Positions 21,196 to 29,252 of a stretch of 29,461 bases of DNA are shown piece by piece. The notes below the pieces were generated by a model. The model was not told the origin of the DNA. It ran no database searches and worked only from the letters and a program-made list of their open reading frames with translations. The DNA lies in the IMG/VR virus record IMGVR_UViG_3300017969_000081, positions 1-29,461 of that record; one strand, written 5' to 3'. Every line of letters begins with the position of its first letter. Position 1 is the first letter of the stretch. This DNA is from a virus. Position numbers and translations under genes: made by a program.

Positions 21196-22194
21196 ATGTT
21201 TGGCAATAGTTGGTTTAGAAAAGAAAAACCTCTTCTTGGTTCTTTTGGTTCTGGTGCATCTGGATTTGGTTTTTCTAGAAAAAAGAGAGGTTTAAGGTTA
21301 AATTTATCTGGTTCCTATAGCACCACTGATGATGGAGATTATCGTATAGTTGAATGGTCTGGTGGAGGATCCGTTTCAGTTCTCAGTTATGCTGAAAATG
21401 GACCTGATAATAATGTCGATATTTATGTTTGTGCTGGTGGCGGCGGTGGTGGAACAAATAATCCATCAAATGCATGGGGAACCGCCGGCGGTGGCGGCGG
21501 AGGAGGAGTTATTGATGCTCCAGGTTACGATATAAGAAATTTGCCGTCATCTATACCAATTACTGTTGGTGGCGGTGGTGGTGGAAGTGGTTCCACTCCC
21601 TCTCCTGGCGGAAATGGATCTCCTTCAATTTTTGGAACATTTACTGCTATTGGTGGTGGGGGTGGTAGATCTCAAAATTCATCAACACCTGGAGGAAATC
21701 CTGGTGGTGCTGGCGGAGGAGGTGGAGGCGGATATAGATGTAGAGGAGCTTCTGCAGGTGGATTTGGGTATCAAAGTCCCCCAAGAAGTGGTGCTCCTTC
21801 CCCAAGTCCTTTTGGACAATCTGCTGATAGTATAACTTATGGATATGGTTACAATGGTGGCAGCTGCGGCAATGGTAGTGCAAGCGGAGGTGGTGCAGGT
21901 GGCGCTGGGCAAGGAACTACTTATGGAAACTCTAACGGAGGTTCTGGTAGATCTTTACCAGCACCACTAAACATACCAGGAACAAGAATTTTTTCTGGTG
22001 GTGGTGGAACCGCTAGTGATAGAAGATCGACCAGTCCTGGAGCAGGGGGAAGTGGAATTGGTGGTAGAGGAAGTGGACCACTTGGTCCAACTTCAGCTGT
22101 TGCTAATACTGGTTCTGGAGGTGGTTCAGGAAATGGTCCCAGTGGTGGACCTGGTTCTGCTGGAAGAGTTTTTCTCCGTTATAAATTTCAGTAA
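21196..22194 (+). CDS. Glycine-rich adhesin-like protein (polyglycine sandwich type)
   Basis: A 332-residue protein with a near-perfect Shine-Dalgarno (AGGAGGT) 7 nt before the ATG. After a basic N-terminus (MFGNSWFRKEKPLLGSFGSG) there is a beta segment ('YRIVEWSGGGSVSVL', 'VDIYVCAGGGGGG'), then at least seven Gly runs ('GTAGGGGGGGV', 'ITVGGGGGGSG', 'AIGGGGGRS', 'GGAGGGGGGGY') separated by short varied loops, ending 'GSAGRVFLRYKF'. The layout recalls T-even gp38-type adhesins, in which packed polyglycine helices present hypervariable loops at the fibre tip. A host-range role is therefore plausible but inferred. Confidence 0.72.
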   Translation: MFGNSWFRKEKPLLGSFGSGASGFGFSRKKRGLRLNLSGSYSTTDDGDYRIVEWSGGGSVSVLSYAENGPDNNVDIYVCAGGGGGGTNNPSNAWGTAGGGGGGGVIDAPGYDIRNLPSSIPITVGGGGGGSGSTPSPGGNGSPSIFGTFTAIGGGGGRSQNSSTPGGNPGGAGGGGGGGYRCRGASAGGFGYQSPPRSGAPSPSPFGQSADSITYGYGYNGGSCGNGSASGGGAGGAGQGTTYGNSNGGSGRSLPAPLNIPGTRIFSGGGGTASDRRSTSPGAGGSGIGGRGSGPLGPTSAVANTGSGGGSGNGPSGGPGSAGRVFLRYKFQ

Positions 22195-22214
22195 ATTAAT
22201 TAATCTGTCAAGAA

Positions 22215-22697
22215 ATGGAAAATCAAACATCGTACGCAAATTTAAATGATGAAGGTAAAGTTGTAAGAATTGTTTGCGAAAGTCTTGAGTATTTAAATGA
22301 AAATTATTATGGAACTTGGGTTGATGCATTACTGGATCATGATACAAAGCAAAGAGCTGAAATTGGTATGAAGTATAATGCCGATCTTCAAATTTTTTAT
22401 AATGAAGAATTACCTGATAATACTGGTTATTGGGTACTAGATCGTAATACTGGTAGATATAATAATATTAAACCATATCCAGATGATAGACCTGATGTTA
22501 GGCAGTGGAGTTGGAATCATTTAACTGGTGAATGGGAACCATACTCTAGTGCTGTTTATAAAACTGATCCAAGAATAACATCTGATTATCCAAATGATGG
22601 ACTTTATTATAGATATCATTTCGGAAGTGATACTTGGAGAAGAGTTGAATACATTGAAAATGAAGATGGAAATTATATTGAAACTGATGTTGACTAA
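22215..22697 (+). CDS. Small tail/fibre-associated protein (160 aa)
   Basis: A 160-residue soluble, acidic protein starting MENQTSYANLNDEGKVVRIV. It contains 'YLNENYYGTWVDAL', 'TGYWVLDRNTGRYN', 'PYPDDRPDVRQWSWNHLTGE' and a terminal 'WRRVEYIENEDGNYIETDVD'. The 'Y..L.....V..I' opening and 'KPYPD....W.W......W' centre are reminiscent of small cyanophage proteins that follow fibre genes, but no named family can be given. It ends fibre module 3. A fibre-assembly or attachment role is a guess from position. Confidence 0.6.
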   Translation: MENQTSYANLNDEGKVVRIVCESLEYLNENYYGTWVDALLDHDTKQRAEIGMKYNADLQIFYNEELPDNTGYWVLDRNTGRYNNIKPYPDDRPDVRQWSWNHLTGEWEPYSSAVYKTDPRITSDYPNDGLYYRYHFGSDTWRRVEYIENEDGNYIETDVD

Positions 22698-22702
22698 CAG
22701 TT

Positions 22703-22710
22703 GATAAATA
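22703..22710 (+). promoter_or_regulatory. Possible late promoter (GATAAATA)
   Basis: GATAAATA in the 42-nt gap between the small tail protein and the ATG at 22740. It is the same one-base variant as at 2309 and 6568. Confidence 0.4.
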
Positions 22711-22739
22711 AATTACTACTATGAAAGGTTGTAGACATT

Positions 22740-23384
22740 ATGGGACAAATTGTTAATGTATTTTCACCATGGTTTTATCAAACAAATATAAATTTAAATA
22801 AAAAATATAGAGAAAAAGTCACTTCTAAGCTAAGAAGATTATATTATAAAAATAAATTTCTAAATGCTAAAGATTGGAATTGTAATGTCCATTCCTCATT
22901 TGGAGAAAAAAGACTTCCAGATCATTTTAACTGGAGTCCATTATTAGATGCTTATAGTATTAAAATTACTGAATTCATTAATGAAAATAACTTAAATTGT
23001 ACATATTTTCATATTGAGGATATTTGGTACAATGTTTATGGTAAGATGCAGAACCAAGAAATGCACACACATCATGGTTCTGGGATAAATTTTAGTGCTG
23101 TTCATTTTTTACAATTTGACAATAAAACTGACCCTCCAATAAGATTTTGCAACACAAATGATTCTTTTGTTAAGAAAAGATCTGATTCAGAAATTAAAGA
23201 TTTGGTGAATACTGGTATCGGATATTATCAGAATTCATACGATCCAGAAATAGTGGAGGGATCTTTTTTAATATTTCCAAATTGTTTGAGTCATGAAGTT
23301 CCAATGAAATTTACTAGTAAATTACGAATGACAATATCAATGAATATTAATATTCAATTGAGATCAACAGGATGTGATTGTTAA
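22740..23384 (+). CDS. 2OG-Fe(II) oxygenase (2OG-FeII_Oxy_5-like)
   Basis: A 214-residue protein. 'HIEDIWYNVYGKMQNQEMHT' (91-110) leads to His109/His111, and 'INFSAVHFLQF' is the next strand. 'EGSFLIFPNCLSHEVPM' carries His185, and Arg196 in 'KLRMTISMNI' is the 2-oxoglutarate anchor. It is similar in design to the proteins at 15543 and 16125, with an extra ~50-residue N-terminal helical part. The C-terminal 'RSTGCDC' is unusual. As in the other two, the second ligand position holds His, leaving the exact iron site uncertain. It opens enzyme module C, behind a possible late promoter. Confidence 0.78.
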   Translation: MGQIVNVFSPWFYQTNINLNKKYREKVTSKLRRLYYKNKFLNAKDWNCNVHSSFGEKRLPDHFNWSPLLDAYSIKITEFINENNLNCTYFHIEDIWYNVYGKMQNQEMHTHHGSGINFSAVHFLQFDNKTDPPIRFCNTNDSFVKKRSDSEIKDLVNTGIGYYQNSYDPEIVEGSFLIFPNCLSHEVPMKFTSKLRMTISMNINIQLRSTGCDC

Positions 23385-23387
23385 TTT

Positions 23388-24212
23388 ATGAAAAATAAAA
23401 AATATTATTTTTTAGGTGGATTGATGAGAAGTGGAAATACACTACTATCGTCAATACTTAATCAAAATCCAGACATTAAAGTTTCCCCTAACTCACTTGT
23501 TCCCGATTTATATCAATCATTAGATAGTTTAAGATTTAAACCAAATTTTGACTTGCATGACTCAAATTTAGATTTAATAGATAATTTTTTAAAAAAGTCT
23601 ATAGATATTTTTTACGAAAACATAGATTGTAAATATCTCATAGACAGAAATGGAGCATGGGGGACACCAGAGAATTTAGAGAAAATAAAAAAATATATAA
23701 CGGAAGATGTTAAAATAATATTTCCAGTAAGAAATATTACAGATATATTATCCTCTTTTATCAGAGCACTAAAAAGTCACCCAAATAATAACATAACAGA
23801 AGAAGCATACAATCATACATATCCATACCTCAGTGATGATGATAGAATATGTGATTACTTGATGTCAACAGGTTCACCCATGTTGGACTTGCAATTATAT
23901 TCATTAAAAAATTTATTAAAAGAAGAAAATAGAAAATATTTACATATCATAGAGTATGAAGATTTAGTTTCAAATCCAAAAAAACAAATAAAAAAAATTT
24001 ATGATTTTTTAGAAATACCTTATTATGACCATGATTTTAAAAATATATGTCAATATTCTTTTGAGAAGAAATCATATAATGATATTGAATCTTTAGGTGT
24101 CCCTTTACATAGTATCAACACAGGAATTGTAAAAAAGAGATCTCCCAGGTCTAAAACAGTTCTATCAAAATATGCATATCAAAAATATTCTAATTTAGAA
24201 TTTTGGAGATAG
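23388..24212 (+). CDS. PAPS-dependent sulfotransferase (Sulfotransfer_1/3 type)
   Basis: A 274-residue protein. The N-terminal 'YYFLGGLMRSGNTLLSSILN' holds the phosphosulfate loop (RSGNT, 14-18), and 'IIFPVRNITDILSSFIRA' (110-127) is the 3'-phosphate motif with Arg115 and Ser122/123. 'YLHIIEYEDLVSNPKKQIKKI', shown here in parts as 'IEYEDLVSNP', is the usual C-terminal block before the final helix. Complete length. It would move sulfate from PAPS to a hydroxyl or amine of a glycan, peptide or metabolite. It is homologous to the stub at 17467. Its stop is 2 nt before the ATG of a second, different sulfotransferase. Confidence 0.85.
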   Translation: MKNKKYYFLGGLMRSGNTLLSSILNQNPDIKVSPNSLVPDLYQSLDSLRFKPNFDLHDSNLDLIDNFLKKSIDIFYENIDCKYLIDRNGAWGTPENLEKIKKYITEDVKIIFPVRNITDILSSFIRALKSHPNNNITEEAYNHTYPYLSDDDRICDYLMSTGSPMLDLQLYSLKNLLKEENRKYLHIIEYEDLVSNPKKQIKKIYDFLEIPYYDHDFKNICQYSFEKKSYNDIESLGVPLHSINTGIVKKRSPRSKTVLSKYAYQKYSNLEFWR

Positions 24213-24214
24213 TT

Positions 24215-24778
24215 ATGTTTTTGAATCGAAATAGACATGAAAAATTATTTTTGTTTGTCCACATACCAAAAACTGGTGGAACATCTATAAGATCAATCAT
24301 AAAAGACAACTGGAATAGATCTTATCCATATTTTCATGATCCTCTTTTTAATCTTCAATTATTGAATGATATTGGAGATAATATTTTTAAATTTTGTGTA
24401 GTGAGAAATCCATACACAAGAACTTTTAGTTATTATAAACATTTTTTAAGAAATAATCCTCAGTTCAATAATTGGAATTTTGAAACTTTTCTATATCATC
24501 TTAAGAAAAAAGTATATTTTAAAAACACACCTATGATTGGTTACCCTCAATCTTTTTATGTGTATGATTTAAATGGAGATATATCACTAAATGTTTTTAA
24601 TTTTGAAAATCTTGTTAAATTAGAAAAAGTTCTAGACAGAAAACTTCCTATTCTGCATAATGGGGGTTATAATGTAGATGATTATTATCAATCATATTCT
24701 AAAAAGAATATTGAAACTGTTAAGGAAATGTTTTCAATTGATTTTGATAATTTCAATTATTCAACAAAATTTATATGA
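24215..24778 (+). CDS. Sulfotransferase (Sulfotransfer_2-like)
   Basis: 187 residues from the ATG at 24215, chosen because GGAG lies 6 nt upstream; a TTG at 24203 would overlap the previous gene. 'LFLFVHIPKTGGTSIRSII' (11-29) is the classic phosphosulfate loop of the carbohydrate sulfotransferase 2 family. 'KFCVVRNPYTRTFSYYKHFL' (59-78) is the 3'-phosphate motif with Arg64 and Ser72. The C-terminal 'KKNIETVKEMFSIDFDNFNY' is typical of bacterial and phage members. These usually sulfate sugars. It is not related in sequence to its upstream neighbour, so the phage carries two sulfation activities. Confidence 0.85.
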   Translation: MFLNRNRHEKLFLFVHIPKTGGTSIRSIIKDNWNRSYPYFHDPLFNLQLLNDIGDNIFKFCVVRNPYTRTFSYYKHFLRNNPQFNNWNFETFLYHLKKKVYFKNTPMIGYPQSFYVYDLNGDISLNVFNFENLVKLEKVLDRKLPILHNGGYNVDDYYQSYSKKNIETVKEMFSIDFDNFNYSTKFI

Positions 24779-25341
24779 ATAAACCATATTCTTATAAGTT
24801 ACTAAAAAATATTGATGTTTCAAATCTTGTTGATTTTCTTGAGCAGTATCGACACAAAATTGATATCAACACTGATTTCAATACTTCTTATGGTAGAGAA
24901 AAGTGTTTTATCAATTGTAATTCATATCCCATAATTGATAATTTTATGATTAACGATATCCAATTGCATGAGATCTTTTTTAATACATTTGATGAAATAA
25001 TAAATCTTTTTTATTCAAATTATGGTCCAGGAAATTTCTGTAAGATACAATTTTCAAATTTAAAATCTTTTGGGAAAATAAAAACACACTATGATGGTGG
25101 ATTAGTATATTTGTGGTCGCATAGAATTCACATACCAATAATAACTAACGAAAAAGTAATCTTTAATGTTGATGGAATTAGGAAAAATATAAAACTAGGT
25201 GAAATTGTAGAGGTAAATAACAATAAGATGCACTCAGTAAAGAATGGTGGTAATCAAGACAGAATTCATTTGATACTTGATTATATGCCGAATGAGTACT
25301 ATAAAATTTTTTCAGAATTAAATTTGAGTCATGAACATTAG
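24775..25341 (+). CDS. Aspartyl/asparaginyl beta-hydroxylase-like oxygenase
   Basis: A 188-residue protein whose ATG overlaps the sulfotransferase stop (ATGA). 'GKIKTHYDGGLVYLWSHRIH' (100-119) gives His105/Asp107 and the family's R-x-H strand (Arg117/His119), followed by 'IPIITNEKVIFNVDG'. 'GEIVEVNNNKMHSVKNGG' gives the distal His153, and Arg163 in 'DRIHLILDY' would hold 2-oxoglutarate. This fits the Asp_Arg_Hydrox family, which hydroxylates Asp/Asn/Arg side chains or lipid tails (LpxO-like members). The N-terminal ~90 residues are less conserved. It is part of the tightly packed module C operon. Confidence 0.8.
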   Translation: MNKPYSYKLLKNIDVSNLVDFLEQYRHKIDINTDFNTSYGREKCFINCNSYPIIDNFMINDIQLHEIFFNTFDEIINLFYSNYGPGNFCKIQFSNLKSFGKIKTHYDGGLVYLWSHRIHIPIITNEKVIFNVDGIRKNIKLGEIVEVNNNKMHSVKNGGNQDRIHLILDYMPNEYYKIFSELNLSHEH

Positions 25342-25873
25342 AAATTTAATTAAAAGACTAGTTTTAAATTTTTACGACATAAAGATATATGATGATTTTT
25401 TTGAATCCTATTGTCTAAACTTTATAGAAAAAAATATTTCAAATCTTCCCTTCTATAGATCAGAATATGATCTAGCAGGACGTTTAAAAAAGAAATCTGG
25501 ATTGGTCCATTATATTGACTATAAATCAGATGTGTATAATATAATTGAAAACAGATTAGTAGATAAGAATATATTGACAGATAAAAATAAAATTGATAGA
25601 ATGTATTACAATTTATTTTTGCCAAATGAAAATCCACAGTATCATGTAGATTCAAAAAATAACAATGATATTACGGTATTAGTTTATTTGGATAATATTG
25701 AAATTGATATGAATGAAAATGGATGCACCGAATTTGATATTGACAGTTTAGTTCTTGGTATTCCCCACATAAAAAATAGAGTTGTAGTTTTTAATTCAAC
25801 TATAAAACATAGAGCAACATCATTTTTAGATAAAGATAGATACTCTATAGCTGTAAAAATTGTAAAAGATTGA
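25331..25873 (+). CDS. 2OG-Fe(II) oxygenase
   Basis: A 180-residue protein overlapping the previous gene by 11 nt. 'NPQYHVDSKNNNDITVLVYL' (101-120) contains His105 and Asp107, 'ENGCTEFDI' is the next strand, 'NRVVVFNSTIKHRATSF' carries His160, and Arg170 in 'KDRYSIAVKIV' completes the HxD...H...R set of 2OG-FeII_Oxy/prolyl hydroxylase-like enzymes. The N-terminus ('FYDIKIYDDFFESYCLNFI') is the helical lid usual in the family. The substrate is not known. It is 4 nt upstream of the halogenase, so it may act on the same molecule. Confidence 0.78.
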   Translation: MNIRNLIKRLVLNFYDIKIYDDFFESYCLNFIEKNISNLPFYRSEYDLAGRLKKKSGLVHYIDYKSDVYNIIENRLVDKNILTDKNKIDRMYYNLFLPNENPQYHVDSKNNNDITVLVYLDNIEIDMNENGCTEFDIDSLVLGIPHIKNRVVVFNSTIKHRATSFLDKDRYSIAVKIVKD

Positions 25874-25877
25874 TAAA

Positions 25878-27440
25878 ATGAAAAAAAGATTATTGGTTGT
25901 TGGCGGTGGAACTGCAGGATGGTTGACAGCTATGTTTGTCAGAAAGATGTTTCCAGAGGCAGAAGTCACTGTTATAGAAGATAAAAATTCAAAGGTTATA
26001 GGGGTTGGGGAAAGCACAGTTCCTGCAATCCTTGACGTGTTTAATTTTATTGATGTTCCTATCGAAGAATTAATTAAAAATTGTGGTGCTACGATAAAGA
26101 ATTCAATCAAGTTTACGAATTGGAATGGCGATGGTGACTCTTATTATCATGGATTTAATGTTCCTGGAAAGTCAATATCATTGTATAATTTTAGTAAAGC
26201 TTCTCCATACTCATTTAATGACATAGATATTGATTGTGATAAATCCTTCTTGTTTTTGAATCAATTATATAAAGGAAAAAATTTGAATGAGGTTGATTTT
26301 CCATCTAAACTTAGTATGGATTACAAAATACCTTTAGTTTTTGATCAAAAAAAGAAAAACGGAAGTAACAATAAAATAGAACATTTTAATCAATGTTGTT
26401 ATTATGCTCTTCACTTTAATGGACAAATAGTCTCTAAGTACTTAAGAACTTTTTCACATGAAAGGAACATTAATATAGTGGATGGTCTTGTAATTGATTG
26501 TGATCTTGATCAAAATAAAAATATTAAGAGTGTATTGTTGGAAGATAACAGAAAAATAGATTGTGATTTTATCTTTGACTGTACAGGGTTTTCTAGATTT
26601 TTCATTGATAAAATATACAAATCAGAATTCAAATCTTATAAAAAATATTTACCGATAAAGAGAGCAATACCATTTTATCTGGACAATAAAAAAAGAATTC
26701 CACCATACACTGAAGCGATTTCTATGAAAAATGGTTGGATGTGGAAAATACCAGTAGAAGAAAGATTTGGATGTGGATATGCTTTTGATTCAGATTATTG
26801 TACTGATGACGAGTGTTATGAAGAAATTTGTAAATTTTTAAATTTTGAACCAGAATTTAAATCTTCGATATCATTTGAACCTGGATATTATAAAAAAGTT
26901 TGGAATAATAATGTATTATCTTTAGGGTTATCCTCTGGATTTATAGAACCTTTAGAGGCTACTTCTATATGGGTTACAGTTATGTCATTGACAATGTTGA
27001 CAAAATATATTGCTGGAATTGTAGATTTGAATTCAAAAATAATAAATGAGTATAATATTGATTTTGAAAAGAAAACAGACAGTATCTTAAACATAGTTTA
27101 TTTTCATTATCTAAACAAAAGACAAGATACTCCTTTTTGGAAAGAGTTTAGGGAAAAGAATCAACATCCAGAATCTATAGTAGAAATACTAGAGACATTC
27201 AAATACAGAACTCCTTTCAAAAGTGATAAAATGTTTTATGATAGTTTTGCGATAGAAAGTTGGTTAATTGTTGCTGCGGGAAATAAGTATTTTTCTAATG
27301 ATGTAATAGAAAATGAATTCTTGACGTACAATGTAAGAGAAAATATTATTAACAATGTAAATCATCATAAAGAAAATCTTAGAAAGGTTTCAGGGATGTG
27401 CATAGAACATGATTCATTCATAAAGTATATGAAAGGATGA
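25878..27440 (+). CDS. prnA-like: Flavin-dependent tryptophan halogenase family protein
   Basis: A 520-residue protein of normal family length. The FAD loop is VVGGGTAGW (7-15), with 'GVGESTVP' at 42-49. Lys74 in 'ATIKNSIKFTNW' aligns with the catalytic Lys79 of PrnA. WMWKIP (287-292) is the diagnostic WxWxIP motif, and 'GFIEPLEATS' (354-363) keeps the Glu (360) matching PrnA Glu346. All key residues are present, so it is probably an active FADH2-dependent halogenase that makes HOX from halide and O2. Free tryptophan need not be the substrate. A flavin reductase would have to come from the host. Its stop overlaps the ATG at 27437. Confidence 0.92.
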   Translation: MKKRLLVVGGGTAGWLTAMFVRKMFPEAEVTVIEDKNSKVIGVGESTVPAILDVFNFIDVPIEELIKNCGATIKNSIKFTNWNGDGDSYYHGFNVPGKSISLYNFSKASPYSFNDIDIDCDKSFLFLNQLYKGKNLNEVDFPSKLSMDYKIPLVFDQKKKNGSNNKIEHFNQCCYYALHFNGQIVSKYLRTFSHERNINIVDGLVIDCDLDQNKNIKSVLLEDNRKIDCDFIFDCTGFSRFFIDKIYKSEFKSYKKYLPIKRAIPFYLDNKKRIPPYTEAISMKNGWMWKIPVEERFGCGYAFDSDYCTDDECYEEICKFLNFEPEFKSSISFEPGYYKKVWNNNVLSLGLSSGFIEPLEATSIWVTVMSLTMLTKYIAGIVDLNSKIINEYNIDFEKKTDSILNIVYFHYLNKRQDTPFWKEFREKNQHPESIVEILETFKYRTPFKSDKMFYDSFAIESWLIVAAGNKYFSNDVIENEFLTYNVRENIINNVNHHKENLRKVSGMCIEHDSFIKYMKG

Positions 27441-27445
27441 AAATT

Positions 27446-27955
27446 ATGAATAGTATTATTATAAAAGATAATTTCTTCTCAAATCCAAATTATTATAGGT
27501 CTCTAGCTTTAGATAAAAAAGATCAGTTCAAATCACCACAATATTCTAATGAAAATTGGAAAGGTTATCGTATTCCTTATTATGAAAAAAGTTTTGATAG
27601 AATTTTAAAATTTGTCAAAAAACAGTTTTCAATAAAAGAAAAGGATATTTTATTTGAAACATATTTTCATTATTCTCTCGAAAAAACGAAAAAATCATGT
27701 TTTCCAACATTTAATAATTATAAAATGCATATAGATCCATGTTCTTACTCTGGAATTGTATACTTAACACCAGATGCGAATATAGAATCTGGAACTACAT
27801 TTATTGATTCTTATAATAATTCAAAAATTAAAATTGAAAATTATTATAATAGATTAGTTTGTTATCCTGCAAACATTTTACATGGTCCAACTGATTTATT
27901 TGGTGACGATATATATGATGGAAGATTGACATTAACATTTTTTATTAATGTTTAA
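27446..27955 (+). CDS. Putative 2OG-Fe(II) oxygenase, partner of the halogenase
   Basis: 169 residues from the ATG at 27446, chosen because AAGGA ends 8 nt before it; an ATG at 27437 overlaps the halogenase stop (ATGA) and would add three residues. His95/Asp97 in 'YKMHIDP', His146 in 'NILHGP' and Arg160 in 'DGRLTLTFF' match, position for position, the residues of the paralogue at 8942. 'NWKGYR' and 'FHYSLEKTK' are further shared blocks. Both copies directly follow a halogenase homologue, so the two enzymes probably act in sequence or on the same substrate. The exact reaction is unknown. Confidence 0.72.
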   Translation: MNSIIIKDNFFSNPNYYRSLALDKKDQFKSPQYSNENWKGYRIPYYEKSFDRILKFVKKQFSIKEKDILFETYFHYSLEKTKKSCFPTFNNYKMHIDPCSYSGIVYLTPDANIESGTTFIDSYNNSKIKIENYYNRLVCYPANILHGPTDLFGDDIYDGRLTLTFFINV

Positions 27956-27995
27956 TTTATTTCTTTATTGAGAATATGGAAATAGAGAAATAAAT
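27955..27995 (+). terminator. 15-bp AT-rich hairpin, candidate terminator
   Basis: Bases 27955-27969 pair with 27981-27995: 14 Watson-Crick pairs plus one G-U, with an 11-nt loop. The stem starts in the last base of the oxygenase stop codon. A T5 run follows at 28000-28004. It contains one G-C pair, so it is unusual as an intrinsic terminator; it may instead be an RNA-processing or stability element at the end of the halogenase operon. Confidence 0.45.
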
Positions 27996-28022
27996 AATAT
28001 TTTTAAACTCGACTCAAAGTGT

Positions 28023-28583
28023 ATGGTGGAAGTAAAGGTTATAAAGAAATATGTTACATCTGATGTTTTGAATGAATTAAACTCTTGGACACTCAATAAC
28101 TACAAAAAACCTTTTTTTAATGAATCCGTCTATATGAATTCTGGTGGAACAAGATATACTACTAGACAATGTGTAAATAGAAATCGTGACTGGATGTTTA
28201 ATTACCCAAATGCTGTTTATAATTTACAGAAAAGAATATGTACTGATTTTTCTATAGAAAATGAACCAGTGATTCCTGTAGGAAAAAATGGTATTGTGAC
28301 TGGAATTGGATTAGAGAATGATTATATCGAAGAACATACTGATCCAATTTGGGTTGAAAACACTGAGACAATTCATTTTAATATAATTTCCCAAAAATCA
28401 AACATCGGCGGAATTACTATTATTGAAAATAAAATGTATGATATTGATGAAGGGGATTTGTTGGTGATTAATGTATCCAAACATAAACATAAAGTATCAA
28501 AAACTTCTGGAAATGTCTCTAGAATTTTATATGTATTTGGTTTCTGTTTAACAAATAAAAAAATTAAGGATATTTTTATTTGA
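28023..28583 (+). CDS. 2OG-Fe(II) oxygenase
   Basis: A 186-residue protein. 'GLENDYIEEHTDPIW' gives His105/Asp107, 'TIHFNIISQKSNIGGITIIE' is the following strand pair, 'EGDLLVINVSKHKHKVSK' provides the distal His (154 or 156), and Arg167 lies in 'VSRILYVFGF'. This is the HxD...H...R set of a compact 2OG oxygenase. No clear Shine-Dalgarno precedes the ATG at 28023. It lies between the hairpin at 27955 and a perfect sigma-70 promoter, so it is separate from both neighbouring transcription units. The substrate is unknown. Confidence 0.75.
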   Translation: MVEVKVIKKYVTSDVLNELNSWTLNNYKKPFFNESVYMNSGGTRYTTRQCVNRNRDWMFNYPNAVYNLQKRICTDFSIENEPVIPVGKNGIVTGIGLENDYIEEHTDPIWVENTETIHFNIISQKSNIGGITIIENKMYDIDEGDLLVINVSKHKHKVSKTSGNVSRILYVFGFCLTNKKIKDIFI

Positions 28584-28608
28584 CATCCCTCCCAACATCC
28601 TATATAAT
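28580..28608 (+). promoter_or_regulatory. Perfect consensus sigma-70 promoter
   Basis: TTGACA (28580-28585), a 17-nt spacer and TATAAT (28603-28608). The -35 overlaps the last bases of the upstream gene. Predicted transcription start is near 28615, giving a ~17-nt leader to the ATG at 28632. It shares the preceding 'TTTTTATT' with the bidirectional promoter at 7656. Confidence 0.85.
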
Positions 28609-28631
28609 ATAACTGAATACATTATTCAAAT

Positions 28632-29252
28632 ATGGCGTTTCAATCAGTTTGGTATTACACCAATCTGCCAGAAGATGTTGTGGATATTATCGAAAGAGAT
28701 CTAACAGAGAATTTCGATTCACAAATGGCAGATTCTCGATTACACGGGGATGAACTGAACAAAGATAAGAGAAACTCGCAGAACACTTGGATTCCCACTA
28801 CACATTGGGTTGCAGGTTTCTTGTGGCATTATGTTCAACGTGCAAACCGTGAGAACTTCTTGTATGACCTGAGGAATATTGATGGCGAAAGTCTTCAATA
28901 TACCAGATATGGGGAAGGTCAGTTCTATGGATGGCACAATGATGCTGGACTTGCTACACAGTATAAACCTGTGAGTGTTGGTAACCATGATCAGGGATTG
29001 CACCAAGACTTTGTGAATGAGAACCTTGAACTTGTACGTAAGTTGTCATTCTCTATTCAACTCTCTGATCCTGATGACTATGAGGGTGGTAATCTTCAAT
29101 TGCTGGATGAGAACGGAAATAGTTATATTGTTCCACGACAGAGAGGATGTATCTGTCTGTTTGACTCCCGCACACAACATAGAGTTTTGAAAGTAACAAA
29201 AGGAACCCGCAAATCCGTTGTGGGTTGGGTAGTTGGACCAAGGTGGAAATAA
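28632..29252 (+). CDS. PKHD-type 2OG-Fe(II) oxygenase (PiuC-like)
   Basis: A 206-residue protein. 'LQYTRYGEGQFYGWHNDAGL' (88-107) supplies His102/Asp104, 'RKLSFSIQLSDPDDYEGGNL' (136-155) is the hallmark PKHD strand, 'RGCICLFDSRTQHRVLKV' carries His183, and Arg193 in 'GTRKSVVGWV' binds 2-oxoglutarate. The length is a little below PiuC/YbiX. This prolyl-4-hydroxylase-like gene is widespread in T4-like cyanophages and is the most conserved oxygenase here. It has its own consensus promoter and noticeably higher GC and different codon use from the upstream genes, suggesting a return to the phage core. Its stop overlaps the next ATG. Confidence 0.88.
   Translation: MAFQSVWYYTNLPEDVVDIIERDLTENFDSQMADSRLHGDELNKDKRNSQNTWIPTTHWVAGFLWHYVQRANRENFLYDLRNIDGESLQYTRYGEGQFYGWHNDAGLATQYKPVSVGNHDQGLHQDFVNENLELVRKLSFSIQLSDPDDYEGGNLQLLDENGNSYIVPRQRGCICLFDSRTQHRVLKVTKGTRKSVVGWVVGPRWK

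Noticed and set aside
21647-21912. Minus-strand frames opposite the Gly-rich gene
   Set aside because: They are shadows caused by GGN-codon bias; they have low-complexity His/Ser content and no ribosome-binding site.
22721-22760. ATG at 22721 as start of the oxygenase
   Set aside because: It is in a different frame from the 22740 gene and gives only a short peptide.
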